Source: DAOLOF01 sp964463605 (GTDB lineage Bacteria > Patescibacteriota > Microgenomatia > UBA1400 > PJMF01). Taken from it: a stretch of 14,117 bases of DNA. The DNA is taken from assembly GCA_964463605.1 (NCBI GenBank), contig CAYXBZ010000023.1:1-14117 (forward strand), written 5' to 3'. Below, piece by piece: positions 14,056 through 14,117 of the stretch (position 1 is its first letter; every line of letters starts with the position of its first letter). Made by a program: the position numbers and the translations under genes. The notes beneath the pieces were generated by a model. That model worked only from the letters and a program-made list of their open reading frames with translations, was not told the DNA's origin and searched no databases.

Positions 14056-14117
14056 AAGTTGCAATTATCGGTGCCGGCTTTACAGGATTGGCGACGGCTT
14101 ATGAGCTGGCAGTAGCC
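14052..14117 (+). CDS. FAD/NAD(P)-binding oxidoreductase, N-terminal fragment cut by window edge
   Basis: An ATG at 14052 overlaps the preceding stop (ATGA) and opens a frame that stays open for all 22 codons to the window end. The peptide starts MKVAIIGAGFTGLATAYEL, a hydrophobic strand followed by the dinucleotide-binding GxGxxG motif (GAGFTG) and its helix. This is the N-terminus of amine-oxidase, protoporphyrinogen-oxidase or UDP-galactopyranose-mutase-like flavoproteins. Such genes often accompany glycosyltransferases in CPR gene clusters, as far as I recall. The overlap suggests translational coupling. The specific enzyme cannot be decided from 22 residues. Confidence 0.8.
   Translation, partial: MKVAIIGAGFTGLATAYELAVA

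Noticed and set aside
188..14117. Alternative genetic code with TGA as Gly (Gracilibacteria/SR1)
   Set aside because: The DUF5660-like gene, tpiA and the GT2 gene end at TGA at their expected C-termini, and no conserved motif contains an in-frame TGA.
1..14117. CRISPR array, prophage, insertion sequence or defence system
   Set aside because: No regularly spaced repeats, transposase or integrase motifs, phage structural genes or known defence proteins were seen. sbcCD and uvrD read as ordinary repair genes here.

Overview
The window looks like a low-GC chromosomal segment of a Patescibacteria (Candidate Phyla Radiation) bacterium, most likely of the Microgenomates kind. This is inferred from several things together: a divergent trigger factor without a PPIase domain, short housekeeping proteins, a FemAB-type transferase, a Pmt-like mannosyltransferase, an orphan protein resembling the CPR family I remember as DUF5660, and a near absence of Shine-Dalgarno sites. 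TGA is used as a stop, so the Gly-TGA code of Gracilibacteria/SR1 does not apply. No phage, insertion sequence, CRISPR array or defence island is visible.

Layout. Positions 1-10,827 are all on the minus strand. Read in the direction of transcription (right to left) they are: a UvrD/PcrA helicase; a FemAB-like aminoacyltransferase followed closely by UMP kinase (pyrH, with one of only two clear Shine-Dalgarno sites); NAD(P)-dependent GAPDH; an SbcD-like nuclease and an SbcC/YhaN-like ATPase as a two-gene unit; trigger factor; the DUF5660-like protein; and a tRNA-Val(GAC) cut by the left edge. Positions 11,173-14,117 are on the plus strand: triosephosphate isomerase, a Pmt-like membrane mannosyltransferase, a Dpm1-like GT2 glycosyltransferase, and the first 22 codons of an FAD/NAD-binding oxidoreductase whose ATG overlaps the GT2 stop.

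The 345-base divergent gap between uvrD and tpiA is the most unusual non-coding stretch. Downstream of an extended -10 box it carries a chain of inverted repeats, several of them perfect and GC-rich, in an otherwise AT-rich sequence. It could be a structured 5' leader of tpiA, a small RNA, or a palindromic intergenic repeat element.

How the genes fit together: gapA and tpiA belong to the glycolytic core; pyrH supplies UDP for nucleotide and cell-wall precursors; FemAB probably adds amino acids to peptidoglycan stem peptides; sbcCD and uvrD handle DNA ends and replication or repair; the Dpm1-like and Pmt-like pair probably makes a lipid-linked sugar and transfers it to exported proteins. A recurring feature is a TATAAT-like -10 box only 3-11 bases before the start codon (sbcD, gapA, femAB, uvrD), which suggests leaderless or near-leaderless mRNAs.
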